From positions 1-64,000 of the IMG/VR virus record IMGVR_UViG_3300046171_000267: a stretch of DNA of 64,000 nt. One strand, 5' to 3'. Each line of letters opens with the position of its first letter. Position 1 is the first letter of the stretch. Under the pieces are notes generated by a model. That model did not search any database. It was given only the letters and a program-made list of their open reading frames with translations, and was not told the origin of the DNA. The DNA is from a virus. Of this stretch, positions 44,301 through 50,623 are shown piece by piece. Made by a program: the position numbers and the translations under genes.

Positions 44301-44594
44301 AACGGAATTAATCTTAATTCTCCAGACGGCAGGGCAGCCTTTGAGTCTGCTTACGGGAAGGAAGCCTTGGATGATGCTCTTAGGGAAGTTGGATTAGGGC
44401 ATCTTGCAGGAACAGGAGTAGCATTAGAAGGAGAAGAGCCTGACTTATTTAAAGTTGTAGATAAAGAAAGCAACCTAAGGACACCTTATGGAGGTAAGAC
44501 AATGCCATCTCCTGTAGATAAGCTTGGAGAAACCATTGCCGCAGCAGTAAAGGACGATGATGAAGAAGATGGAGCCTTTGATAAGGCACTTTAA
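41364..44594 (+). CDS. Putative virion protein, 1076 aa
   Basis: Large acidic protein starting MSRDRFYIPVVSDVIRLFTG GGGSS-type linker; the first 280 residues are Thr/Asn/Asp-rich and probably extended. Residues about 310-380 are charged helices. From about residue 755 to 875 there are amphipathic stretches with Gly (DSVGYALDTAAKPFNALGEK, GAGLSGAGNFVSSLGQRTDD) like membrane-interacting parts of ejection proteins. The C-terminus is acidic. No known family recognised. It heads a + strand island between leftward early genes and has its own promoter, so its timing may differ from the other structural genes. Confidence 0.55.
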   Translation: MSRDRFYIPVVSDVIRLFTGGGGSSTPSTPDIPTTTVNRADYLNTLDPIVITDTNSSPLTTNLVNVPIVTGGNLAPLDTNQQIMLITDPMRNAQINASIIGEINRANSLEDSVAGIDSHPLIQQLRDGEITAEDITGESAEAGNQIEATPLSASFQYEINGNPVSKETYDAYINPDGSSKVPEGFLDGMFPTNEGTGIEFGTENNTTQPTVPVVTDTNQTVFYDINQTNPDFDNNVTSPFTSNLNPADYDLDMSRDSVLDDYTGSDYNFTMPMPDFTDISVRDQMIEAIRSFEDDNSSKPKEPIISNKVKNAVKGLVPIIREAASGDIIGALKEGKKLIKGEQDKEKKAKDSDTPTKTAEEIQAEKDEADYQKALDILGRPDRAEALAQSLANAGIMVDPRTVLEGDVLFSEDEFFTLHKIIQEEKRKNGEFMQSWEDFYKSWSEVGKIEEYVHTDVSFDTTGNLEEIIDPIRQKVMMAKMMGKNLLVVSDEEYDRMLSENPDYAQTAYLSETDFMQYAGADQYFGEGATSEGTEPEKEGYMRSYDVLKAIRDGTYVHPDLEYGPESKEDPFYSISIPNADTSGPSDVSNILLPATAVNTAQDIKPSDRIDQYWESRGMTEDDFGNPLYVEVDGQKVRNPNFAAPINANDLAHLYDFNVNDPEHIQTLFDPQSMNFADESIFPQGTNPTPLNVYKPNEDASSGMVDRYGADMRFKDTNRERFDRYYRSLPVSSYSSYGEPAGARKAGNFMSPLMDRLGDPFSIVGDSVGYALDTAAKPFNALGEKLGGAGFIPNLMGAGLSGAGNFVSSLGQRTDDFIGNTIPDFFFQDVPQTFRGAYQTYQGDPAGRVNLRQGATGMLDGLGQTVMVPIGAGMDGVRSVVQPFSRPESDNPLDNMRFPTVPQQGVSPLTEIMRDKYFPQDGGSSSSSSYIPTGDWVVEDGMMRNPSAYNSQDGANSSSGRRGAKFGGVSDRLSDKYSKNGINLNSPDGRAAFESAYGKEALDDALREVGLGHLAGTGVALEGEEPDLFKVVDKESNLRTPYGGKTMPSPVDKLGETIAAAVKDDDEEDGAFDKAL

Positions 44595-44901
44595 AAGGTT
44601 CAGGAAAGTTCTAAAGCTAGAAGAAGTATCCCTGCTGGCTTTAGTTCGTGCTTTTTTTGTTACCGCACCGTTTTGGTTGTTGGCAAATAAGCCTGAGATA
44701 AGAGAATGGAAAAGAAGATACAAGGTCTGCCTTAAGTGTCCGATTTTTGACAAGGAGTTAAGAAGGTGTCGCCCCTTTAACGGATCGAGCCGTGGGTGCG
44801 GATGCTATGTTCCTTTTAGTAATATATTCTACGATGAGTGCTGGAGTAGAAAAGAATACGGTGGCGATTACGGTTGGTCATCAAGTGATCAAGAATGGTG
44901 A
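44557..44901 (+). CDS. Cys-rich zinc-binding-like protein, 114 aa
   Basis: Begins inside the end of the 1076-aa gene. An N-terminal basic helix is followed by a hydrophobic stretch (SLLALVRAFFVTAPFWLLAN), then CLKCPIF, RRCRPF, GCGCYVPF and DECW: six or more Cys that suggest a double zinc site. Similar small proteins with CxxCP...CGCY occur in marine phages (recalled). The hydrophobic part could be a membrane anchor. Function unknown. Confidence 0.55.
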   Translation: MMKKMEPLIRHFKRFRKVLKLEEVSLLALVRAFFVTAPFWLLANKPEIREWKRRYKVCLKCPIFDKELRRCRPFNGSSRGCGCYVPFSNIFYDECWSRKEYGGDYGWSSSDQEW

Positions 44902-45194
44902 AGGGAATTGCTCCACCAGATTATAAAAAAGAGTTTATTTCCGTAAATATAGGCATAGGTTACGAAATTCGCTTTTATCATGAAGCGTTAGGAACTAGCC
45001 CAATCGGAAATCGATTAAGTAAGGGAAACTTGCCGCAGTTAGACCGCCACGCTGGCACTCAGGAAGAAGCTGATTTACTGTGTAGTAAATGGAACGATTG
45101 GCTAAAAAACGACCCACAGTCCATATACACATCTATGACTCGCCCAAAACGCAAATCATTGCGAAAACGAGATGCGAGAGCATGGATTGGTTAA
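44895..45194 (+). CDS. Hypothetical protein, 99 aa
   Basis: Starts seven bases before the preceding stop. Begins VKGIAPPDYKKEFISVNIGI and ends basic (MTRPKRKSLRKRDARAWIG). A beta-rich first half with a helical region HAGTQEEADLLCSKWNDWLK. No family recognised. Confidence 0.5.
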   Translation: MVKGIAPPDYKKEFISVNIGIGYEIRFYHEALGTSPIGNRLSKGNLPQLDRHAGTQEEADLLCSKWNDWLKNDPQSIYTSMTRPKRKSLRKRDARAWIG

Positions 45195-45292
45195 AGTTTT
45201 TTGAATACTACGAAATAGGTGATGAATATGTCATCCAAGCAATGCCAGAAATAATCGTATTCTGGGACTTTCAATTTATTGAAGAATTATGA
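45182..45292 (+). CDS. Small acidic protein, 36 aa
   Basis: MDWLKFFEYYEIGDEYVIQA followed by MPEIIVFWDFQFIEEL. It ends in an ATGA overlap with the HNH gene, which favours translation, but the start is uncertain (an in-frame start at 45089 would overlap most of the previous gene). Hydrophobic and acidic; role unknown. Confidence 0.35.
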   Translation: MDWLKFFEYYEIGDEYVIQAMPEIIVFWDFQFIEEL

Positions 45293-45603
45293 AAAGAAAC
45301 ACCCCTCTTCGAAGGAAGACCCCCTTAAAGCGAGTCTCGAAAACTCGACAAAAAGCCTTGAAGACATACTCAAAACTGCGCCAGAGCTTCCTACAGGAAT
45401 TGCCATTATGCGAGGTTTGTCCAACCGTAAAAATGGATCAAAGAAACCAAAGCACAGATGTACATCACAAAAAAGGAAGAGGAAAGCATTATCTAGATGT
45501 AGATAGTTGGCTATCTGTTTGCCGACAATGCCATGATCGGATTCATGTGAATCCGTCTTGGGCGAGAGAAAAGGGCTATTTACTAGAACCAGATCGTAAA
45601 TAA
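45289..45603 (+). CDS. HNH endonuclease-like protein
   Basis: A 104-aa protein. C41-x-x-C44 and C78-x-x-C81 form the structural zinc site; D57-V-H59-H60 and H82, H86 give the HNH metal site; the end has NPSWAREKGYLLEPD, typical of small phage HNH proteins. Many of these assist terminase-mediated cos cleavage, but it is far from the terminase genes here. It overlaps the small gene before it (ATGA). DNA nicking or cleavage is the likely activity. Confidence 0.8.
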   Translation: MKRNTPLRRKTPLKRVSKTRQKALKTYSKLRQSFLQELPLCEVCPTVKMDQRNQSTDVHHKKGRGKHYLDVDSWLSVCRQCHDRIHVNPSWAREKGYLLEPDRK

Positions 45604-45672
45604 GGAAAGCCCCGCAATGATAACTATGAATACAAATATGAATTCATTAGAGCTCATTGTCATTGCTTTCCT
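45602..45672. terminator. Inverted repeat between convergent genes
   Basis: AAGGAAAGC at 45602-45610 is complementary to GCTTTCCTT at 45664-45672, with inner GCAATGA/TCATTGC segments also complementary, and it covers the end of the HNH gene and the 3' end of the leftward 62-aa gene. The loop is long, so termination is only a possibility. Confidence 0.3.
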
Positions 45673-45835
45673 TTAGAACGCATTCTTCCTCGATATCCTT
45701 TTTCAGTCTTTCTTCGCGCTCTTTTACATTTACTGCGATTTCTTGTAATAAACCTTTGAATTTTAGTAATCTCGCAATACGATCCTGAGGAGTTTCAGGC
45801 TCCACTGTATCGTGCCACATGGTTGCTATATTCAT
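45647..45835 (-). CDS. Hypothetical protein, 62 aa
   Basis: Acidic-basic helical protein (TPQDRIARLLKFKGLLQEIA, KEREERLKKDIEEECVLKES), probably coiled coil. It is the last gene of the leftward early operon and faces the HNH gene. A motif copy lies 48 bases upstream of its ATG. No family recognised. Confidence 0.5.
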   Translation of the reverse strand: MNIATMWHDTVEPETPQDRIARLLKFKGLLQEIAVNVKEREERLKKDIEEECVLKESNDNEL

Positions 45836-45883
45836 TGTCTAAGCTTTGATAACCAAAGTATACCTCGAAAAAAAAAATTTTTC

Positions 45884-45928
45884 AAGTTATTTAGGTTACA
45901 ACATGAACATTGATTTATTTAGGTTATC
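45884..45928 (-). promoter_or_regulatory. Two tandem motif copies
   Basis: On the minus strand GATAACCTAAATAAATC (45928-45912) and GTAACCTAAATAACTT (45899-45884) are 12 bases apart in the same orientation. The first is inside the 3' end of the 159-aa gene and the second includes its stop codon (TAA, 45898-45896). The only other site with two nearby copies is the 41.2-41.4 kb control region. Confidence 0.5.
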
Positions 45929-46375
45929 ATTAGGTACGAAATAAGCAGGCGCTCCATAGTTCCCGTAATCTTTTTCCCACTCTTCTTTCTTGGCATCCTC
46001 TGAACTTATCCATCCGTTGTAAATAAAGCCATCAAGGTTACCACTCATGCTTACACAGATCATGTCATTATCATCAGGACGAACTTTGAGCTTTCCAGTA
46101 TTGCTGAATCTTACCTCAATATTGTCTCCCACATCTGCCACATGAAAGGTATTCTTTGTGTGGCTGAAATATACACCCATCAATTTACAGAACGCCATTT
46201 CTGCACATGATGACATTTGATGATTTAATAATAATTGCCCTGCGTATTTCTCTGGAAACCTTGATTTACGCTTGTTTACAACGGAATCTGCATGACGCAT
46301 AAGTCCCGTTGTGCAACCCACAATTATCTCTTGCTCAGTTAAGCAGATTGTTCTTTCTTCCGTGCTAATTCCCAT
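45896..46375 (-). CDS. Conserved mobile-element protein, nuclease-fold candidate
   Basis: A 159-aa protein with KYAGQLLLNHQMSSCAEMAF near residue 43, then DVGDNIEVRFSNTGKLKVRP (D81, E86, R88) and a GWISSEDAKKEEWEKD ending. This layout of an N-terminal E/A helix, D-x-G-x-x-(I)EVR strand and GW helix is that of PD-(D/E)XK-fold hypothetical proteins often found in phages, though the catalytic Lys is replaced by Arg here. Nuclease activity is unproven. It overlaps the 95-aa gene by 37 bases. Confidence 0.55.
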   Translation of the reverse strand: MGISTEERTICLTEQEIIVGCTTGLMRHADSVVNKRKSRFPEKYAGQLLLNHQMSSCAEMAFCKLMGVYFSHTKNTFHVADVGDNIEVRFSNTGKLKVRPDDNDMICVSMSGNLDGFIYNGWISSEDAKKEEWEKDYGNYGAPAYFVPNDNLNKSMFML

Positions 46376-46626
46376 GCCGACCCTTGGTATCCGTCACCTT
46401 GCCAGACAAACACAGGAGTATATTCTCCTGTATAAGCTGATCCTATATTGTGATCGAAGTTTTCTATAGACTCCTCTAGAGACCAATTACTTTTAATCAT
46501 CTGCTTCTCGATTATTTTTTCGATTGAATATACCGCTCGTCCCTTTCGGAAATCCTTTCCAATTATGCAATCGTCAAAACCATCAACAATAATTACACCC
46601 TCATCAAAATCAAAGTCTTCCAACAT
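46339..46626 (-). CDS. Conserved small phage protein, 95 aa
   Basis: Matches a common phage small-protein pattern: AVYSIEKIIEKQMIKSNWSLEES then IENFDHNIGSAYTGEYTPVF. The start ATG abuts the motif at 46627-46643 with no Shine-Dalgarno sequence. Role unknown; the conservation across phages suggests a regulator of early functions. Confidence 0.6.
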   Translation of the reverse strand: MLEDFDFDEGVIIVDGFDDCIIGKDFRKGRAVYSIEKIIEKQMIKSNWSLEESIENFDHNIGSAYTGEYTPVFVWQGDGYQGSAWELARKKEQSA

Positions 46627-46643
46627 CTAATAAATTAGGTTAC
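46627..46643 (-). promoter_or_regulatory. Motif copy abutting the 95-aa gene
   Basis: On the minus strand reads GTAACCTAATTTATTAG and is immediately followed by ATG. Zero spacing leaves no room for a 5' leader if the motif is the -10 element. Confidence 0.55.
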
Positions 46644-46659
46644 AAATTAATAAAAAAAA

Positions 46660-46881
46660 TTATCCTCTTATCCATAATGGTAAAAACTTCCAGTCATTAT
46701 CGTCGCACCCAAAAGGGCATGGCCCATGTGAGCCATCCTCTGGAGGGCATGACACTCCCTTGATATGCTCTTTCTGTAAATCACAAGTGGCACAACCGCT
46801 TATTACCCAGCTCATAAACATAACTAAGATAAGCATCAAAATTAGAAATCCCCAATCTAGAATACTACTGTAGTCTCTCAT
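46660..46881 (-). CDS. Small lipoprotein-like membrane protein, 73 aa
   Basis: Residues 11-28 are hydrophobic (GFLILMLILVMFMSWVIS) and end at I27-S28-G29-C30, a lipobox, so Cys30 could be lipidated. The mature part is short and Cys-rich (CATC, CPPED, GPCPFGCDD). It could be an outer-membrane spanin-type lysis lipoprotein, but no inner-membrane partner is identifiable. It overlaps the dNMP kinase stop (ATGA). Confidence 0.5.
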   Translation of the reverse strand: MRDYSSILDWGFLILMLILVMFMSWVISGCATCDLQKEHIKGVSCPPEDGSHGPCPFGCDDNDWKFLPLWIRG

Positions 46882-47405
46882 ATTACTATTTGTTTACTTA
46901 TCAATTCATCAGGAAGACCTGCCTCGCTAATATGTTGATCATTATTCCCCACACCATTTCTTATTACACGCCAGACTTCTCCTTTTAATCTTCTGATCAT
47001 TCTGCATTCATTTTCAAACCTAACATCATCTATAATGATGCGTCCCGACAATTGCTGCCGTTTCGCCTCGTCTTGATGTTCGACTATTTCAATTTCAGCA
47101 AAATTAATCCAAATATCAGAATACATGGCTCTGCCCCATTCAGTCCCCAAAGACTGCAAACATTTCCTGCCTGTCACACCTTCAGGAAATCCGATAATCT
47201 GATCTTCCTTATCTTCATAGATGTAACGCTTCGGTATAATAACCTCTAGCATTTTCTTTATCGGGGTCGCAAAGCTGATAATCTCTCCACCAAGAGCATT
47301 GGCGAGAGTAGACTTACCTACTCCTTTGTGACCTGTTAGTCCGATGATCGGAGGGAATTTAAATTCTTCTCCTGAAATCGCTTGGCTAATTTTATATGTC
47401 TGCAT
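46878..47405 (-). CDS. Deoxynucleoside monophosphate kinase-like protein
   Basis: A 175-aa P-loop kinase. The P-loop is G25-H-K-G28-V-G30-K31-S32-T33, and LQSLGTEWGRAMYSDIWINF near residue 84 is the family's dNMP-binding type motif as in T4 gp1-like enzymes. It would phosphorylate dNMPs to feed phage DNA synthesis. It lies in the leftward early operon, and its start overlaps the SWIM-finger gene by 70 bases; the folded domain begins near residue 18 (FPPIIGLTG), so a later start is possible. Confidence 0.75.
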   Translation of the reverse strand: MQTYKISQAISGEEFKFPPIIGLTGHKGVGKSTLANALGGEIISFATPIKKMLEVIIPKRYIYEDKEDQIIGFPEGVTGRKCLQSLGTEWGRAMYSDIWINFAEIEIVEHQDEAKRQQLSGRIIIDDVRFENECRMIRRLKGEVWRVIRNGVGNNDQHISEAGLPDELISKQIVI

Positions 47406-47617
47406 TTTTTAAAAGGTTTTTTTCCTGCCTTAAGCTTTGGCAGAACCATGTATTCATAATACTCGCACGAACATTCTCCGTAGCCATCATACTCCTCTAG
47501 GTCTACCATGTGAACGTTCATGGGGTTTCTTAGACTTTGAACCAAATAACGCTTCGCCTCCAGCCATCTTATCCCCATTCCGTTCTCTTGGTAATCCTGT
47601 TCCGATTCGTTTGCCAT
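47336..47617 (-). CDS. SWIM-type zinc finger protein, 93 aa
   Basis: The ATG at 47617 gives MANESEQDYQENG; the longer frame to 47668 looks less natural and lies in another gene. C49-x-C51 and C72-x-H74 (CSC...KKCRHI) fit the SWIM pattern CxC-xn-CxH. SWIM fingers bind DNA or proteins, often in recombination factors. It overlaps the gene upstream by 131 bases and the kinase gene by 70, an unusually dense overlap. Confidence 0.55.
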   Translation of the reverse strand: MANESEQDYQENGMGIRWLEAKRYLVQSLRNPMNVHMVDLEEYDGYGECSCEYYEYMVLPKLKAGKKPFKKCRHIKLAKRFQEKNLNSLRSSD

Positions 47618-47720
47618 ATTTATCAAACCCCCGAATCTGGTCTTGGCTCCAAAAGTAATCGTTCGCAATTTGCATTTCTTCTGGTGTTGGAAATCTTGAT
47701 AACAAGAGTTTCCATTCCAT
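47487..47720 (-). CDS. Hypothetical protein, 77 aa, overlapping
   Basis: Starts MEWKLLLSRFPTPEEMQIAN right at the stop of the coiled-coil gene (TAATG overlap). The first 42 residues look natural; the remainder (PRERNGDKMAGGEALFGSKS) overlaps the SWIM gene in another frame and may be extra. Either the overlap is real or the frame contains an artefact. Confidence 0.4.
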   Translation of the reverse strand: MEWKLLLSRFPTPEEMQIANDYFWSQDQIRGFDKYGKRIGTGLPRERNGDKMAGGEALFGSKSKKPHERSHGRPRGV

Positions 47721-48013
47721 TATTTGGTGTTCTTGTCGTATTCCACCATTTTCTCAACAACTCGGTCAGCAAGCTTTTCAGTAAAGTCACCGCTTTGTTG
47801 TTCCAGAAGCTTGGTGCGTAAATCAAGTTTTTCGACTACACTCCCAATATTGTTAAGTACCTGACCCATTCCGTTCACAGCTTGAATTGATGCAGCTTGT
47901 TTCTCAATGTTAGCCACACGCTCTTCAATTGTAAGCTCTTGCTCAGGTTCTGCGTTCTCGTTGATGGATTCGATATTATCTTCTCCGTTAGTTTCTTCTT
48001 TTTCTTTTGCCAT
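47720..48013 (-). CDS. Hypothetical coiled-coil protein, 97 aa
   Basis: The start at 48013 overlaps the SSB stop (TAATG), starting MAKEKEETNGEDNIESINEN. An acidic N-terminus is followed by a long helix (ELTIEERVANIEKQAASIQA, LDLRTKLLEQQSGDFTEKLA) that predicts coiled coil. It follows SSB directly, so a role in replication or recombination protein assembly is possible. Family not recognised. Confidence 0.55.
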   Translation of the reverse strand: MAKEKEETNGEDNIESINENAEPEQELTIEERVANIEKQAASIQAVNGMGQVLNNIGSVVEKLDLRTKLLEQQSGDFTEKLADRVVEKMVEYDKNTK

Positions 48014-48351
48014 TATAAAGATTCCTCCTTTTTTCTGCCCCCTGCTGGCCAAGTAGCAGTGAATGGTATCAATCGATACTTTTCTTTTCTTCTTTTATTA
48101 CCTTGTTCATCTTCCCATGCGTACTGGCTAACTTCCGCTTCAAGGTAAATTCCGTCACCTTTCTTGAAGTTATTAAGCACGAAGTCTCCTGCTTTTTCCC
48201 ACGCATCAATATCAAAGAATACAGCGGTATCTTTACCCTCTTTGTCCCTAATATTGTGAGCTACTGAGAACTGTGTTAAGTTCTCGACTTTTTCATGTTT
48301 AGCAGGGTCTCTAGTGAGATGACCCATTAGTGTTAGTTTTGCTATTGTCAT
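48013..48351 (-). CDS. ssb: Single-stranded DNA-binding protein
   Basis: A 112-aa OB-fold SSB: MTIAKLTLMGHLTRDPAKHE at the start, FSVAHNIRDKEGKDTAVFFD near residue 28 and EAEVSQYAWEDEQGNKRRKE near residue 71. It lacks the long acidic-tail region of bacterial SSB and ends in KKEESL. It coats single-stranded DNA during replication and recombination. It lies between the helicase gene and a coiled-coil gene in the leftward early operon. Confidence 0.75.
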   Translation of the reverse strand: MTIAKLTLMGHLTRDPAKHEKVENLTQFSVAHNIRDKEGKDTAVFFDIDAWEKAGDFVLNNFKKGDGIYLEAEVSQYAWEDEQGNKRRKEKYRLIPFTATWPAGGRKKEESL

Positions 48352-48367
48352 ATCTTTTAGTGTTAGT

Positions 48368-49675
48368 TTAGTGAAGTGTTGCTTCGGGTTTAAATCTTGA
48401 TGTTGCCCCGAAGAAAGTGAGTGGAATATTTTTGCCTACTTTGCCGTTTCTTTGCTTTGCTACCTTCAGCTTCCTTTCGTCAATTTCCTCACTTTTCTTC
48501 CAGACGAATAAAACGATATCAGTATCCTGCTCGATTGCTCCTGACTCTTTAAGGTCAGAAAGCTTTGGTTCTCTGCCGATCTCATCTGCATCTCTTTTGA
48601 GTTGTGCTAAAATGACCACTGGAATCTTCAGCTCTTTAGCAAGGATTTTAAACATACGAGAAGCATAAGAAACCCGCTCATAGTTTGATTGGCGCTCCTG
48701 TCCTTTTTCCGAACTTATGATTTGAACATAATCTATAATGATCATATCCAAGCCTTTCTTTGCCAACTTTCTTGCCCTTGCTCTTATTTGAGAGACAGTC
48801 AATCCTGCCTCGTCATCAAGCCATAAAAACTCATCACGCTGTGTGCGGTTCAGCCACTCATTTGCTTCATTCCATCTGTCTCTCTCTGAAGCTGAAGCTG
48901 TTCCGTCTTCAATAGGAAAAATGGGACAGTCTGCTTTATGGCTCTGCATACGATGCATTACCTCTTCCGCTTCCATCTCCATATTGACAAAGTAGACCTT
49001 CTTTTCTTCCTCCATCGCAGCAATTGCCATTTGCACAGCGAAAGCGGTTTTTCCTAATCCTGTTCTTGCAGCGACGCAGATAAGCTGGCTCGGTTTCCAA
49101 CCGCCTTTTGTATACATATCTAAAGCACGAAGTCCTGTTCTTATTCCAAAGTCTTTTCCATCTGACTCTTGGCGTAATAAAATTCTAGCTTGTGCCGACT
49201 TTAGAACTTCTGTCCCTGCTCTTAGGGTCTTCAAGTCTTGTTGCTGAAGTCTAGTTATATCACGATCCATTTCGGATAAAATTTCATCTGAAAAAACACC
49301 TTCAGTTGTTTTATCAATACAAGTCAGTAGCGAAGTGCGAATCTGTCTTATCCTGTAATTTTCAGTAAGAGTCTTATAATAACTTAAATATCCTGCACTT
49401 GTATCAACGGACTCAAACACCTCCATTAGCTTGTCATACGGTGCATCGATATGATTATCGGTTGTCACAGCAACATCAATTAGGTCATCTGTCTGATTCC
49501 TAACACATGATTCCCAAATCTGTTGATGTAGCTCTATTGCAAACCATTCTGCCGTTACACCTTCTGATATGGCATGAATTAGTCTTTCTGAATCCTTGGC
49601 GCAGCAAGCCAAGAAGCCCCTCTCCACATCAGAGGATTTGGTTGTTTTGTCTATACTCATCCAAGTAGTATTCAT
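48368..49675 (-). CDS. dnaB: Replicative DNA helicase (DnaB family)
   Basis: A 435-aa protein. The N-terminal domain (residues 1-150) resembles the DnaB dimerisation domain. The C-terminal RecA-like domain has Walker A A203-R-T-G-L-G-K209-T210, NMEMEAEEVMHRM, the Walker B region MIIIDYVQI, and LSDLKESGAIEQDTDIVLF, all characteristic of the family. It unwinds DNA at the phage replication fork. Its start overlaps the loader-candidate gene by 47 bases; an in-frame ATG at 49660 is an alternative. Confidence 0.85.
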   Translation of the reverse strand: MNTTWMSIDKTTKSSDVERGFLACCAKDSERLIHAISEGVTAEWFAIELHQQIWESCVRNQTDDLIDVAVTTDNHIDAPYDKLMEVFESVDTSAGYLSYYKTLTENYRIRQIRTSLLTCIDKTTEGVFSDEILSEMDRDITRLQQQDLKTLRAGTEVLKSAQARILLRQESDGKDFGIRTGLRALDMYTKGGWKPSQLICVAARTGLGKTAFAVQMAIAAMEEEKKVYFVNMEMEAEEVMHRMQSHKADCPIFPIEDGTASASERDRWNEANEWLNRTQRDEFLWLDDEAGLTVSQIRARARKLAKKGLDMIIIDYVQIISSEKGQERQSNYERVSYASRMFKILAKELKIPVVILAQLKRDADEIGREPKLSDLKESGAIEQDTDIVLFVWKKSEEIDERKLKVAKQRNGKVGKNIPLTFFGATSRFKPEATLH

Positions 49676-50177
49676 CTATTTCCTCCACACTTTTAGCATT
49701 TTTATATTTCTCAAAAGCCTGCTCCCGTGCCACATGGAACCAATCCAATACATCATTCAGAACTAACTCAGGGGCATCTAGCTCCTTCGGCACAGGTCTC
49801 CATGATGGATCGTTTTTTAACCATGTTGTTAAAGCGAAACCCCACTCCTTGATCGCATTACCATTCGACTGTCTCCAATGAGACTGAGAATAGTAATCAA
49901 AGAACTCCTTCGCTTTTGGCTCAACGGGTTCAGCAACTTTTCCTTTAAAATATTCGATAACCTCTTTGAGGTTCTTTGGGCGACTGCCCCTTCCTAATGT
50001 ATTTAACTTCTTCTTAGTAGCCTTTACTGCTTTTTTAACCTGAGGTTGTATCTCAGGCTTATAATCTGAGAGTGCTGCCAAGAGAACATTCTGAATGCTC
50101 GTTAGTCCAGTTCTCTCCCTAAGCATCTCAAGACGCTCCATTATGAAGTCGTTAGGTTTTAAAACAATCTGACTCAT
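49629..50177 (-). CDS. Putative helicase loader / replisome organiser
   Basis: A 182-aa protein with an N-terminal ribbon-helix-helix-like segment (IVLKPNDFIMERLEMLRERT) and a C-terminal domain centred on EFFDYYSQSHWRQSNGNAIK then EWGFALTTWLKND, a pattern seen in DnaT-like and phage replisome-organiser proteins. It sits directly upstream of the DnaB gene in the operon, where loaders usually lie. The loading role is an inference from motif and position. Confidence 0.55.
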   Translation of the reverse strand: MSQIVLKPNDFIMERLEMLRERTGLTSIQNVLLAALSDYKPEIQPQVKKAVKATKKKLNTLGRGSRPKNLKEVIEYFKGKVAEPVEPKAKEFFDYYSQSHWRQSNGNAIKEWGFALTTWLKNDPSWRPVPKELDAPELVLNDVLDWFHVAREQAFEKYKNAKSVEEIDEYYLDEYRQNNQIL

Positions 50178-50623
50178 AAATCCATAAGAGTTCTTGGTTC
50201 TAGTTCCTTGGGCTTATCAAGGGTTACCCTTATTCCAGAAACTTCGCATCTGAGCTTTTGAAAGAACAATTCAACAATCTGCCCGTCATCATTATAAAAG
50301 CCTAGCTTGCCAAGGCAGTCCTGAAACATTTTGACAAGGTTATCACAGTCAGGCTTGCGGTCATGATAAGTTCTGCCCCACGCTCTGATGGCTTTCTTCT
50401 CTGTCTTCAAAAAGGGTAGCATATAAATAACCTTTAAAGACAAAGCACCCTCTAGAGGTTTTACTGGTTGGAAGGGTAGGAGTAGTGACATGAAATCCTG
50501 CTCCTGCTGTTTACCTTTGGCAGTTTTATATGAAAAGGGCGTTCCATCCTTTTTTATCCCCACCCGTCTTGCAGACTGAGCAGTACTTCGTGGGGGATTA
50601 CATTTTACAAAAAAATCAAGCAT
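50174..50623 (-). CDS. rusA: Holliday junction resolvase (RusA family)
   Basis: A 149-aa enzyme. Catalytic-type acidic residues are D92 and D94 in KPDCDNLVK, with K98, D102 and D112-D113 in NDDGQIV. This is the RusA arrangement. The enzyme cuts four-way junctions arising in recombination and replication. It overlaps the loader gene by four bases and the nuclease gene by eight, forming part of a recombination module. Confidence 0.8.
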   Translation of the reverse strand: MLDFFVKCNPPRSTAQSARRVGIKKDGTPFSYKTAKGKQQEQDFMSLLLPFQPVKPLEGALSLKVIYMLPFLKTEKKAIRAWGRTYHDRKPDCDNLVKMFQDCLGKLGFYNDDGQIVELFFQKLRCEVSGIRVTLDKPKELEPRTLMDL

